A stretch of 64,000 bases of DNA, from the NCBI GenBank assembly GCA_029779845.1, contig JAKOZT010000121.1, forward strand, positions 62,001 to 126,000, read 5' to 3'. The notes beneath the pieces are model-generated. The model was not told the DNA's origin and searched no databases. It saw only the letters and a program-made list of their open reading frames with translations. This document shows positions 48,302-57,143 of the stretch, in pieces. Position numbers and translations under genes: made by a program. Position 1 is the stretch's first letter. Every line of letters starts with the position of its first letter. Origin of the DNA: Pseudomonadota bacterium (GTDB taxonomy: Bacteria; Pseudomonadota; Gammaproteobacteria; Burkholderiales; Burkholderiaceae_C).

Positions 48302-49470
48302 GGCAGGCCTTCACGATGCCCAAGCTCGGCCTGACCATGGCCGAGGGCGCACTGGTCGAGTGGTCGGTCCAGCCCGGAGACCGCTTCGTCAAGGACCAGT
48401 GCATCTTCATCGTCGAGACGGACAAGGCGGCCAACGAGATCGGCGCCGAAGCGGACGGCGTGATGCTGGAGGCCGTGCAGGCCGCCGGTGTGACGGTGCC
48501 GGTCGGCACCGTCCTGGGCTACTGGGACGACGGTGTGGCGGGGGGCGGCTCGGGAGGCGACGTGCCCGTACCGCAGACGCCCGTGGCCGCGGCTTCTGCG
48601 CAGCCGGGCGAGCGGCTATTGGCCACGCCGCTGGCCCGACGCATGGCATCGTTGCGCGGGATCGATCTTGCACAGGTGCGCGGCAGCGGGCCGCGCGGCC
48701 GCATCAAGGCCGCCGACGTGGAGTCGGCCAGCGCAGCGACGCCCGCGCCGGCGACCGCGGCGCCGCCTGCCGTGCCCAGCCAAGCAGAGGGGCGCATTGC
48801 AACCAGCGGTGTGCAGGCGGCGATGGCGCGGCGCCTGACGGCGGCCAAGCAGGAGGTGCCGCACTTCTACCTGGCGCGCGAAGCCGATGTCGGCCGGCTC
48901 ATGGCACTTCGCGCGGAGCTGAACGAGGCAGGCGGGCACCGGTTCACGCTCAATCACTTCATCGTGGCCGCGCTGGGCCGTGCGCTCGTCGATTTTCCGC
49001 AAGCCAATCGGGTCTGGCAGGGCAAGGGGCTGGTGCAGCTCGAAGGCAGCGACGTGGGGATCGCGGTGAACACGCAGAAGGGTCTTTTCGTGCCCGTGCT
49101 TCGTGAGGCCGGGCGCCTGCCGATGTCCGAGCTGGCGCAACGGGCCCGATCGGCGGTCGAGCGCGCACGGGCCGGCCATCTGACGGCCCCGGAGATGTCC
49201 GGCGGGGCGCTTACGGTCTCGAATGCCGGCATGCACGACGTGACCTACATGACACCGATCATCAACCCGGGGCAGGCCATGATCCTGGGCGTCGGCAGCG
49301 TGCGCCAGGTGTTCCGCCCCGATGCGCAACGCCAGCCCGCGCTGCGGTCGGAGATGGGCCTGGTGCTGGCCTGCGACCACCGGGTGCTCGACGGCGTGTC
49401 CGGCCTCGGCTTCCTCGGGCGTGTCGTGGCCTACCTGGAGCAGCCGCTCGGCCTGCTGATCGGCACATGA
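48298..49470 (+). CDS. dihydrolipoamide acyltransferase (E2)
   Basis: The 390-residue protein has one lipoyl domain (lipoylated K43 in VETDKAANEIG) and a peripheral subunit-binding domain at about 104-138 (TPLARRMASLRGIDLAQVRG). An Ala/Pro linker joins these to the catalytic acyltransferase domain with HRVLDG (H361, D365). It forms the core of the complex and produces an acyl-CoA. Confidence 0.93.
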   Translation: MRQAFTMPKLGLTMAEGALVEWSVQPGDRFVKDQCIFIVETDKAANEIGAEADGVMLEAVQAAGVTVPVGTVLGYWDDGVAGGGSGGDVPVPQTPVAAASAQPGERLLATPLARRMASLRGIDLAQVRGSGPRGRIKAADVESASAATPAPATAAPPAVPSQAEGRIATSGVQAAMARRLTAAKQEVPHFYLAREADVGRLMALRAELNEAGGHRFTLNHFIVAALGRALVDFPQANRVWQGKGLVQLEGSDVGIAVNTQKGLFVPVLREAGRLPMSELAQRARSAVERARAGHLTAPEMSGGALTVSNAGMHDVTYMTPIINPGQAMILGVGSVRQVFRPDAQRQPALRSEMGLVLACDHRVLDGVSGLGFLGRVVAYLEQPLGLLIGT

Positions 49471-50867
49471 GCACGTTCGACGTGCTCGTGGTGGGCGGTG
49501 GCCCCGCTGGATACGTCGGTGCGATTCGGGCGGCGCAACTTGGATTGCGAACGGCCTTGGTGGAACGGGCCGACTTGGGCGGCGTCTGTCTCAACTGGGG
49601 CTGCATTCCCACCAAGGCGCTGCTGCATGGTGCCGGACTCCTGCGCGAGTGCCGCGGTGCCGCGCGGTTCGGCGTGCGGGTGGGTGACGTCGGTGTCGAC
49701 CTGCAGTCGATGGTGGCGCACAGTCGCGCGGCCGTGGCCCGGCTCACCGGCGGCGTGCAGTACCTGTTGAAGAAGCACGGCGTGGCCATGCACACGGGGC
49801 ACGCGCGCCTGCAGGGGCCGGGCCAGGTGGTGGTGACGCCGGCGCAGGGCGATCCGACGACGTTGTCGGCGAAAAACGTCGTTCTGGCCACAGGCGCGCG
49901 CGGGCGCGTCTTTGCGGGCCTGCCCGGCGGCGATACGTCCCGGATTTGGGGCTACCGCGAAGCGCTGACGCCGTCCGCCGTTCCGCAGAGCCTGCTGGTG
50001 ATCGGTGCCGGGGCGATCGGCATGGAGTTCGCCAGCTTCTACGCCACGCTCGGATCCAAGGTGCAGGTCTGTGAACTGCGCGAGCGCGTCCTGCCGGCCG
50101 AGGACGCCGACGTGTCCGCGTTCGTGCAAGCGGCCTTCGAGCGCGACGGCATCGGCGTCCGCACGGACTGTGCGGTCGAATCGCTGGCCGTACAAGACGA
50201 TCGCGTGCGTGCCGTGCTCGCGCATCGAGGCGCGCGCGAAACGCTGGAAGTCGAGCGTGTACTGGTGTCGATCGGCGTCACGGGTCAGGTGGACGGGTTG
50301 GGGCTGGAGACGGTGCCGAGGGTCGCCGTGTCGAAGGGATTCATCCAGGCCGACGCGTTCGGCGCCACGGGAGAGCCCGGCATCTATGCCGTGGGCGACG
50401 TCGCGGGCGCGCCCTGGCTGGCGCACAAGGCTTCGCACCAGGCGATGGCCTGCATCGAGAGGATCGCGGGCACCGCCGGTGCGCATGCGCCGCACGCCGA
50501 GGCCATCCCGGCGTGCACTTTCTGCCACCCGCAGGTCGCGAGCGTCGGATTGACCGAGGCCACGGCGCGCGAACGCGGCCACCGCGTTCGGGTGGGACGA
50601 TTCCCGTTCAGCGGGAACGGCAAGGCGGTCGCCACCGGCCAGGAGGCCGGATTTGTCAAGACGGTCTTCGACGAGGAGACTGGCGCGCTGCTCGGCGCGC
50701 ACATGGTCGGCGACGGAGTCACCGAACTGATCCAGGGCTTCGCCATCGGCCGGCAACTCGAGGCCACCGAGGCGGAGCTCATGCAGGTGGTCTTTCCGCA
50801 TCCCACGCTGTCGGAGTCCATGGCGGAGTCGGTGCTGGCCGCCTTCGGCCGTGCCCTGCATGGATAG
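49467..50867 (+). CDS. dihydrolipoyl dehydrogenase (E3)
   Basis: The 466-residue flavoprotein has the FAD motif VVGGGPAGYVGAIRAAQLG and the redox disulfide C41/C46 (GGVCLNWGC). A second dinucleotide motif is VIGAGAIGMEF, and the catalytic His-Glu pair is near HPTLSESM. A dedicated E3 within the cluster indicates an autonomous complex. The start overlaps E2 by 4 bp. Confidence 0.94.
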   Translation: MSTFDVLVVGGGPAGYVGAIRAAQLGLRTALVERADLGGVCLNWGCIPTKALLHGAGLLRECRGAARFGVRVGDVGVDLQSMVAHSRAAVARLTGGVQYLLKKHGVAMHTGHARLQGPGQVVVTPAQGDPTTLSAKNVVLATGARGRVFAGLPGGDTSRIWGYREALTPSAVPQSLLVIGAGAIGMEFASFYATLGSKVQVCELRERVLPAEDADVSAFVQAAFERDGIGVRTDCAVESLAVQDDRVRAVLAHRGARETLEVERVLVSIGVTGQVDGLGLETVPRVAVSKGFIQADAFGATGEPGIYAVGDVAGAPWLAHKASHQAMACIERIAGTAGAHAPHAEAIPACTFCHPQVASVGLTEATARERGHRVRVGRFPFSGNGKAVATGQEAGFVKTVFDEETGALLGAHMVGDGVTELIQGFAIGRQLEATEAELMQVVFPHPTLSESMAESVLAAFGRALHG

Positions 50868-50882
50868 CCCGCGAGCAGCAAC

Positions 50883-52055
50883 ATGAACTTCGACTTGACG
50901 CCGCGCCTGCGGGACCTGCGCGACCGTACCCGCCGTTTCATCCGCGAAGAGATCGTGCCAATGGAGGCCGACGCACGGCAGACCGCGCACGGTCCCAGCG
51001 AGTCGCTTCGCGCCGACCTCATCGCCAGGGCGCGCGTCGCCGGCCTGCTGACTCCGCATGCTTCGCGCGAGATGGGCGGCCTGGGATTGAGCCATCTCGA
51101 GAAAGCCATGGTTTTCGAGGAAGCGGGCTACTCGCGTCTCGGTCCGGTGGCCCTGAACATTCACGCCCCGGACGAAGGCAACGTCCACCTTCTGGAACAG
51201 GTGGCCACGCACGCTCAGGCCGAGCGCTGGCTGCGCCCGCTGGTCGAAGGTCGCACCCGCTCTTGCTTCGCGATGACCGAGCCCGCCCCCGGAGCGGGAT
51301 CCGATCCGTCCATGCTCGCCACCGTCGCCGTGCGCGAGGGCGAGCACTATCTCATCACCGGGACCAAGTGGTTCATCACCGGTGCCGAAGGGGCTGCCTT
51401 CGCGATCATCATGGCGCTCGTCGAGGATCAAGGCGCAACCATGTTCCTCTCCGACATGGACTCGCCCGGCATCCGCCTGGTACGGCAGATGGATGCCCTG
51501 GACAGCTGCTTCACCGGCGGCCACGGTGTGCTCCAGTTCGACCAACTGCGCGTGCCCGCCAGCTCGGTGCTCGGGGAAGTGGGCAAGGGCTTCAAGTACG
51601 CCCAGGTTCGGCTTGCGCCCGCGCGCCTGACACATTGCATGCGCTGGCTCGGCCAGGCGCGTCGCGCGCACGATATCGCGCTGGCCTATGCGCGCGACCG
51701 CGAGGCCTTCGGCAAGCGATTGGGTGAACACCAGGCGGTCAGCTTCGCCCTGGCCGACAACGACATGGACCTCCAAACGACACGCCTGCACATCTGGCAC
51801 ACCGCGGCGCTGCTCGACGGCGGCCGGCACGGCGGCTTCGAGTCGAGCCGGACAAAGGTCGTCGCCTCCGAAGCGCTCTGGCGCGTGGTCGACCGCTGCG
51901 TGCAGATGCTGGGCGGGCGGGGCGTGACGGGAGAGTCCGAGGTGATGCGCATCTTTGCCGACATGCGCGCCTTCCGCATCTACGACGGCCCGAGCGAAGT
52001 GCATCGCCACAGCCTTGGCGGCAAGATCTTTGCGGGCCGAGGGCCCACGGATTGA
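50883..52055 (+). CDS. acyl-CoA dehydrogenase, ACAD10/11-like
   Basis: The 390-residue flavoenzyme has FAMTEPAPGAGSDPSM and the ACAD10/11-type features APARLTHCMRWLGQARRA and IYDGPSEVHR. In that motif aspartate-glycine-proline replaces the usual YEGT. This subgroup includes the levulinate enzyme LvaC and works on 4-phosphorylated acyl-CoAs made by APH-type kinases. A gene for such a kinase lies at 59544-60578. The partnership is inferred. Confidence 0.9.
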   Translation: MNFDLTPRLRDLRDRTRRFIREEIVPMEADARQTAHGPSESLRADLIARARVAGLLTPHASREMGGLGLSHLEKAMVFEEAGYSRLGPVALNIHAPDEGNVHLLEQVATHAQAERWLRPLVEGRTRSCFAMTEPAPGAGSDPSMLATVAVREGEHYLITGTKWFITGAEGAAFAIIMALVEDQGATMFLSDMDSPGIRLVRQMDALDSCFTGGHGVLQFDQLRVPASSVLGEVGKGFKYAQVRLAPARLTHCMRWLGQARRAHDIALAYARDREAFGKRLGEHQAVSFALADNDMDLQTTRLHIWHTAALLDGGRHGGFESSRTKVVASEALWRVVDRCVQMLGGRGVTGESEVMRIFADMRAFRIYDGPSEVHRHSLGGKIFAGRGPTD

Positions 52056-52114
52056 GCGCGATCAACGCATTCAGGCTCGTTGTGCGCAGGAGCCCGCCAG
52101 CTGTCGCACGCCCG

Positions 52115-52897
52115 TCAGCGGGCAACCCTTCGCGCGCGGGTCCCGGCAACCAGCCCCTCGGTCTTTCCGCGGCTCGCGGCAGGCGGATGGGTCAGCCGCC
52201 GGAGGGTGGTTGCAATGCCATCGAAGAACAGATCGATTTCCGCCACGATGAGCTTCGTCACGTCCACCCCCTCGGGCAGCGGCATGCCGTAGATGTGTTC
52301 CCGGATCCCGAACGCGAAGATGCGCGAACTGATGCCCTGGACCAGTTCGAGCTCTGCCATCGCGGGCGGCACCTCGGCAACGGTGGGCAGGCCCAGCTCG
52401 AGGCGTAGCTCGCCGCAGAACGGCATCACCAGCCGCTCCCGTATGACGGCGAACCACCGCTCGTTGATGTCAGCGCCGCGAAGCCCGAAGAACATGAACA
52501 GGCGCACCCACTCCCGCTCGAGGATGACGCCTGCAAACTCCAGGTAGAAGCGCGTCATGCGCTCGCGCACGGACAGCGAGCGGTCGCAGATCAAGCGCTC
52601 CCAGTCGGGGTTCCAGCGGCCCAGATAGACCGCCTCGTAGACGCGCTCGATGAGGGCTTCCTTGCTTCCGAAGTACTTGTACAGCAGCGGATGCGTCACG
52701 TGGGCGCGGCGGGCGAGCTCTCGGGTGTCCCCGGCGAAGCCGACTTCCGCGAAGAACTGAACCGCCTCGGCCAGGATCAGCGCTTCCCGTTCCGCGCCCG
52801 ACACGCGCGGCCGGACAGCGCCGCGGCGTCGCTTGGCCGGGGGGTGGCCGACGGCCTTGAGGCGCGGGCCGGTCGGGGAGGATTTTGCTTTGAGCAT
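52115..52897 (-). CDS. TetR family transcriptional regulator 1
   Basis: The 260-residue repressor has an N-terminal basic tail (PAKRRRGAVRPRV) and a TetR helix-turn-helix at about 37-83 (ELARRAHVTHPLLYKYFGSK). A long ligand-binding half follows. It is divergent from hydrolase 2 across a 240-bp gap holding two TGACCA-N2-TGGTCA boxes. It most likely represses itself and the genes with these boxes. Confidence 0.9.
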   Translation of the reverse strand: MLKAKSSPTGPRLKAVGHPPAKRRRGAVRPRVSGAEREALILAEAVQFFAEVGFAGDTRELARRAHVTHPLLYKYFGSKEALIERVYEAVYLGRWNPDWERLICDRSLSVRERMTRFYLEFAGVILEREWVRLFMFFGLRGADINERWFAVIRERLVMPFCGELRLELGLPTVAEVPPAMAELELVQGISSRIFAFGIREHIYGMPLPEGVDVTKLIVAEIDLFFDGIATTLRRLTHPPAASRGKTEGLVAGTRARRVAR

Positions 52898-53000
52898 CGT
52901 TGTGTGGAGCGGCGCCGGCGGCAGGGGCGCAGACGGGCGTCAGGTTACCACACGCTCACCTCGCGGCGAGAGCGCCGCGTCGCCGGCCTTGCATCGGGAA

Positions 53001-53055
53001 TTAGGTGCTTTCCCTCTGTTGACCATTTGGTCATTGAAAGATGACCAAATGGTCA
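53001..53055. promoter_or_regulatory. tandem TetR-type operator pair between tetR1 and hydrolase 2
   Basis: TGACCATTTGGTCA (53020-53033) and its exact reverse complement TGACCAAATGGTCA (53042-53055) are separated by 8 bp. TTAGGTGCTTTCC (53001-53013) precedes them, as in the control region at 42358-42412. Confidence 0.85.
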
Positions 53056-53137
53056 CTACCATCTCGTCGTTCGTCGTGGTTGCGGCGCCGCAGGCGGCCG
53101 GTCAACGCGCCGCCCAAGCATCGGAGATGAGGAAGAC

Positions 53138-54049
53138 ATGGTGAAGAGAGTCGATGTGGCGTTTCAATCCGAAGGCGTCACCTGCCGCGGATGGCTGTTC
53201 ATGGCGGAAGGCGAGGGGCCGCGTCCGGCCGTCGTGCTCGCCGGGGGGTGGTGCTACGTCCGCGAGATCGTGATGCCCTCGTACGCGGAGGCCTTCGCCA
53301 AGGCGGGCATCCACGCACTGGTCTTCGACTATCGCAACCTCGGCGTGAGCGACGGGAGCGATCGCCAACATCTCGACCCCTGGGCTCAGGTGCGCGACTA
53401 CCAGAACGCGATCAGCTTCCTGGAGCGCCATCCTCTCGTGGATCCGGGCCGCATCGGCGTGTGGGGCATCTCGTACTCGGGCGGCCACGCGCTGATCCTG
53501 GCCGCGACCGATCCGCGCGTGAAGGCGATCGTCTCGCAGATCCCCGTCATCGACGGCTTCGAGAACATGCGGCGCGCGCACGGCACCATGGGCTATCGAG
53601 CCTTGTGGGACCTGATCCTGAAGGACCGCAAGCTGCGCTACGAAAGGCCCGGCGAACGTCTGTACCTGCCGCACGCCACCGAAAACTGGGCCACCGAGTG
53701 CTCGGCCTGGCCGTTTCCGGAAACCGTGCGGACCTTCTTGCAGATCAAGGCCAGCCAGGCGCCGCTGTACGAGAACCGCAGCAGCGTCGAGTCGGTCGAC
53801 CTCCTGCTCAACTACGACGTGGGGCCGTTCGTGAAGCGCATCTACGACACGCCCACCCTGATGATCGTCGCGCACAGCGACGACCTCACGCTGTGGGACC
53901 TGGAGATCGGTGCGTACAACGCCATTCCCGCTCCGCGCAAGAAGCTCGAGATCCTTCCTCACACCTCGCACATGACGATGTATTCCGACTCGTCGAAGAT
54001 CGAGAAGGCTGCGGGCCTGGCGCGAGACTGGTTCGTCGAGACGCTTTGA
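53138..54049 (+). CDS. alpha/beta hydrolase, paralogue 2
   Basis: The 303-residue serine hydrolase has nucleophile Ser112 in GISYSGG, a likely acid in VAHSDDLT and the histidine in HTSHMTMYS. It is collinear with paralogue 1 (43664-44587) along its whole length, sharing GGWCYV, FDYRN, RQHLD and TDPRVKAIVS. AGATGAGGAAGAC precedes the ATG. It opens the operon containing the first Liv transporter. Confidence 0.88.
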   Translation: MVKRVDVAFQSEGVTCRGWLFMAEGEGPRPAVVLAGGWCYVREIVMPSYAEAFAKAGIHALVFDYRNLGVSDGSDRQHLDPWAQVRDYQNAISFLERHPLVDPGRIGVWGISYSGGHALILAATDPRVKAIVSQIPVIDGFENMRRAHGTMGYRALWDLILKDRKLRYERPGERLYLPHATENWATECSAWPFPETVRTFLQIKASQAPLYENRSSVESVDLLLNYDVGPFVKRIYDTPTLMIVAHSDDLTLWDLEIGAYNAIPAPRKKLEILPHTSHMTMYSDSSKIEKAAGLARDWFVETL

Positions 54050-54116
54050 GCCGCCCCGCCGGCCCATGGGTTCGAGAGCCAATCGGCGGTGACCGGATCG
54101 ACATCAGGAGGATGAC

Positions 54117-55277
54117 ATGACGGAGATGAAGAGCCTCACCGGCGCGTTGCGCCGCCGCAGCGTGCTGAAGGCGATGGCGGGGGCCGCTTCGATCGGTCCG
54201 GCATCGGTGCTGGCGCAGGCCGGCGCACCGATCAGGATCGGTGCGGTTCTCTCGCTTACCGGCCCCGGCGCGGGCCTGGGTCAGCCCGAGCGAGCCGGGC
54301 TGCTGCTGGCCGAGAAGGACATCAATGAGAAGGGCGGCGTCCGCGGCCGCCCGATCAAGCTGCTGATCGAGGACGATGGCTCCAAGGCCGACCTCGCGAA
54401 AAGCAAGGCCGAAGGCCTGATCTTCGGCGAGAAGGTGCTTGCGTTCGTGGGGCCTTCGCTCACCGCGAGCACCGGCGCCATCGCGGCCATCACCAACGCC
54501 GAAAGGATGGGCCAGGTCACGTTCACCGGCCTGGGGCCGCCGATCGAGAAGAGCTACAAGATGCTCTACCACGTGCTGCCGCCGCAGCACCTGAACGCCA
54601 AGGCGATGCTGGAATATGCCGCCCGCGACGCCAAGGCAAGGCGCGTCGGCATCCTGCACGACACCGGATACGGCCAGGCCGTGCTGACCGGCTTGCGCCA
54701 ATTCAATGCGGACTACGGGGTCGAGTTCGTCGCGGTCGAACGCTTCGAAGTGGGTGCGGCGGATGTGTCGGCGCAGGCCGCAAAGGTGCGTGCCGCCAAT
54801 CCCGACCTGGTGTTCGTGGTGGCGACGTCGCCGGTGCCGTTCCGCAACGCGCGCCAGATGAAGATCACGCAGACGATCGTCTCGGCGATCGGCTCGGCGT
54901 CGTACGACTACGTGCGCGGCATGGGCGAGTTCGCCGACGAGATCGTCTTTCCCGAGTTCATGGTGGGCGAGGACCCCTTGCCGCGCCAGCGCGACTTCGT
55001 GAACCTGTACCGGAAGACACACGACTCCCTGCCGAAGAACTTCGAATCGGCGGGCTGGGATGCACTGCAGCTTGTCGCGCGCGCCATCTCGAAGGCCGGC
55101 CCGGACGCGAGCCGGGAGTCCATCGCCACGGCCATGCGCGACCCGTACGAAGGTGTGCTCGCGAAGTACGACTTCAGTGCCGACGACATGACCGGCATCG
55201 GCTTGTCGAGCTACGTCTACTCGAAGCTGGTGAAGGGCAGGTTCCGGCGGCTGCCATTCACCGCCACCGGCGCCTGA
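54117..55277 (+). CDS. Liv-type ABC transporter substrate-binding protein
   Basis: The 386-residue periplasmic binding protein has a Tat-like leader RRRSVLKAMAGAASIGPASV and a mature start IRIGAVLSLTGPGAGLG. The fold of LivJ-family (Peripla_BP_6) receptors follows. These receptors bind amino acids but also aromatic and aliphatic carboxylates. AGGAGG lies just before the ATG. It is the only Liv-type receptor within this window. Confidence 0.9.
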   Translation: MTEMKSLTGALRRRSVLKAMAGAASIGPASVLAQAGAPIRIGAVLSLTGPGAGLGQPERAGLLLAEKDINEKGGVRGRPIKLLIEDDGSKADLAKSKAEGLIFGEKVLAFVGPSLTASTGAIAAITNAERMGQVTFTGLGPPIEKSYKMLYHVLPPQHLNAKAMLEYAARDAKARRVGILHDTGYGQAVLTGLRQFNADYGVEFVAVERFEVGAADVSAQAAKVRAANPDLVFVVATSPVPFRNARQMKITQTIVSAIGSASYDYVRGMGEFADEIVFPEFMVGEDPLPRQRDFVNLYRKTHDSLPKNFESAGWDALQLVARAISKAGPDASRESIATAMRDPYEGVLAKYDFSADDMTGIGLSSYVYSKLVKGRFRRLPFTATGA

Positions 55278-55291
55278 GCTCGAAGCGTCGC

Positions 55292-56182
55292 TTGGACCAC
55301 GGGACGCTCCTCGTCCAGTCAGCCCTGACGGGGCTGACCAACGGATTCGTCTATGCGCTGATCGGCCTCGGCATTTCCGTGGTGTTCCGCGGCACCAAGA
55401 TCATCAATGCGATGCAGGGCGAGTTCGCCCTCGTCGCCGGCATGGTGTGCTACCTCGCGTTGAGCTGGCTTCAGCTGGGCATCGTGCCCGCCTACCTGCT
55501 CGGCGTGGCGGCCGGCGCCGCGACGGGCTGGCTGATGGAGGCGCTGCTCATCGCTCCGGCACGCAGGCGGGGCGCCAGCGACGACACCCATCTGCTGGTG
55601 ACGCTGGGGGCCGCCTTTGCCATCTCGGCGGGCGCGCTCTACTTCTTCGGCCGGGACAACCGTCCGCTCGCCGGCATCGGCGGTGACGCGTCGATCGATG
55701 TCTTCGATGCCGCCGTCCGAATCCACGCGGTGTGGCTCATGGCGATCAGCCTTGCCGTCGTGGTCCTCCTGCAGCTCTTCTACCGGAAGACACGTATCGG
55801 CGCATCGATGATGGCGGCGTCGATCGACCCGGACGGCGCCGCCGTGATCGGCATCGACGTGGGGCGCATGCGGCTGCTGACGTTCGTGATGGGCGGCGCC
55901 GTCGGCGGCCTGGCCGGGGTTCTGGTGGCCCCGCTGATCACGATCCACTACGAGATGGGCCTGCTGCTGACGCTCAAGGGGTTTGCGGCGGCCGTCGTCG
56001 GCGGATTGCGCAATCCCTTCGGTGCCGTGGTTGGCGGCCTCGTGCTCGGATTGGTGGAGGCGTTTGCCGTGGTGGGCATCTCGTCCGGCTACAAGGACGT
56101 CGTCTCGATGGGCCTGCTGATCCTGATCATGGTCGTCATGCCGAACGGCATCCTGGGCGCAGGAGGTCGGCGTGGCGGATAG
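55292..56182 (+). CDS. branched-chain amino acid-type ABC permease, LivH-like
   Basis: The 296-residue membrane protein has about eight helices. It starts at TTG, follows the receptor gene by 14 bp and overlaps the next permease gene by 11 bp. The family segment KIINAMQGEFALVAGM and the coupling region GGLRNPFGAVVGGLVLGLVE are present. Confidence 0.9.
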   Translation: MDHGTLLVQSALTGLTNGFVYALIGLGISVVFRGTKIINAMQGEFALVAGMVCYLALSWLQLGIVPAYLLGVAAGAATGWLMEALLIAPARRRGASDDTHLLVTLGAAFAISAGALYFFGRDNRPLAGIGGDASIDVFDAAVRIHAVWLMAISLAVVVLLQLFYRKTRIGASMMAASIDPDGAAVIGIDVGRMRLLTFVMGGAVGGLAGVLVAPLITIHYEMGLLLTLKGFAAAVVGGLRNPFGAVVGGLVLGLVEAFAVVGISSGYKDVVSMGLLILIMVVMPNGILGAGGRRGG

Positions 56183-57143
56183 CCCGGTGGTGAAATGGGG
56201 AGTCTGCGCTGCCCTGGTGGGCGCTTGGGCGGCACTGCCGTGGATCGCCTCGCGCAGTGCAGTGGACCTGCTCGTCTTCACCGCCCTGTACTCCATCGCC
56301 GGCCTCGGCGTGAGCTTTCTGCTCGGGCAGTGCGGCATCGTGTCGCTCGCGCAGAGCGTCTTCTACGGCATCGGTGCCTACGCGACAGCCTATGGCTCGG
56401 TGCAGTTGGGATGGCCGGCGCCCGTGGCGATGTCCGCGGGCATGCTGGTCAGCGGTCTCGTTGCGGCGTTGCTCGGCCTGCCGATCCTGCGTCTTTCCGG
56501 CTTCTTTCTCGCGCTGGCCACGCTCGCACTGGCCATCATCGGCCACACGCTCTTCGTCGAGTGGGAGTGGATCACGGGCGGCACGCTGGGCACCGGAGGC
56601 ATTCCGCAGATCCGCCTCTTCGGTACGCCGCTCGACACTCCCCGCAGGTTCTACTACTTCGTGTGGCCGGTGGTGGCCCTCGTGTTCGCGATGCACTACG
56701 CATTGCTGCGAGCGCGCCATGGCTACGCCATGCGCGCGCTGCGCGACGCGCCGAACGCGGCGCTGGCGCTCGGCATTCCCACCCACCTGCTGAAGGTGAA
56801 GGTTTTCGTGCTGAGCGCCGTGCTGGGCTCTTTCGCCGGCAGCCTGTTCGCGCACTACGTGTCGTTCGTGAGCGTCGACAGCTTCGGAGTCGGCCGGGCC
56901 ATCAACTTCCTGCTGATCGCCGTCCTGGGCGGCGCGCAGACCGTTGCCGGAACGGTGCTCGGAGCGCTGTTCGTGACCATCGTCCCGGGCCTGTTGAGTC
57001 GCTTTGGCGACGTTCACGCGCTGCTGTTCGCGCTGCTGCTGGTCGCCACCGTGATCTACGTTCCGGCGGGCCTGGTTCGGCAGTGGTGGATCGGCGTGTC
57101 CGTGCGGACGCGCGGCACGACGGCGGGCCGGGAGCGGCCGTGA
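56172..57143 (+). CDS. branched-chain amino acid-type ABC permease, LivM-like
   Basis: The 323-residue membrane protein starts at GTG with AGGAGG upstream inside the preceding gene. Conserved LivM features are LLGQCGIVSLAQSVFYGIGAY, a long loop and the coupling segment near LLIAVLGGAQTVAGTVLGAL. It pairs with the LivH-like subunit. Confidence 0.92.
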   Translation: MADSPVVKWGVCAALVGAWAALPWIASRSAVDLLVFTALYSIAGLGVSFLLGQCGIVSLAQSVFYGIGAYATAYGSVQLGWPAPVAMSAGMLVSGLVAALLGLPILRLSGFFLALATLALAIIGHTLFVEWEWITGGTLGTGGIPQIRLFGTPLDTPRRFYYFVWPVVALVFAMHYALLRARHGYAMRALRDAPNAALALGIPTHLLKVKVFVLSAVLGSFAGSLFAHYVSFVSVDSFGVGRAINFLLIAVLGGAQTVAGTVLGALFVTIVPGLLSRFGDVHALLFALLLVATVIYVPAGLVRQWWIGVSVRTRGTTAGRERP

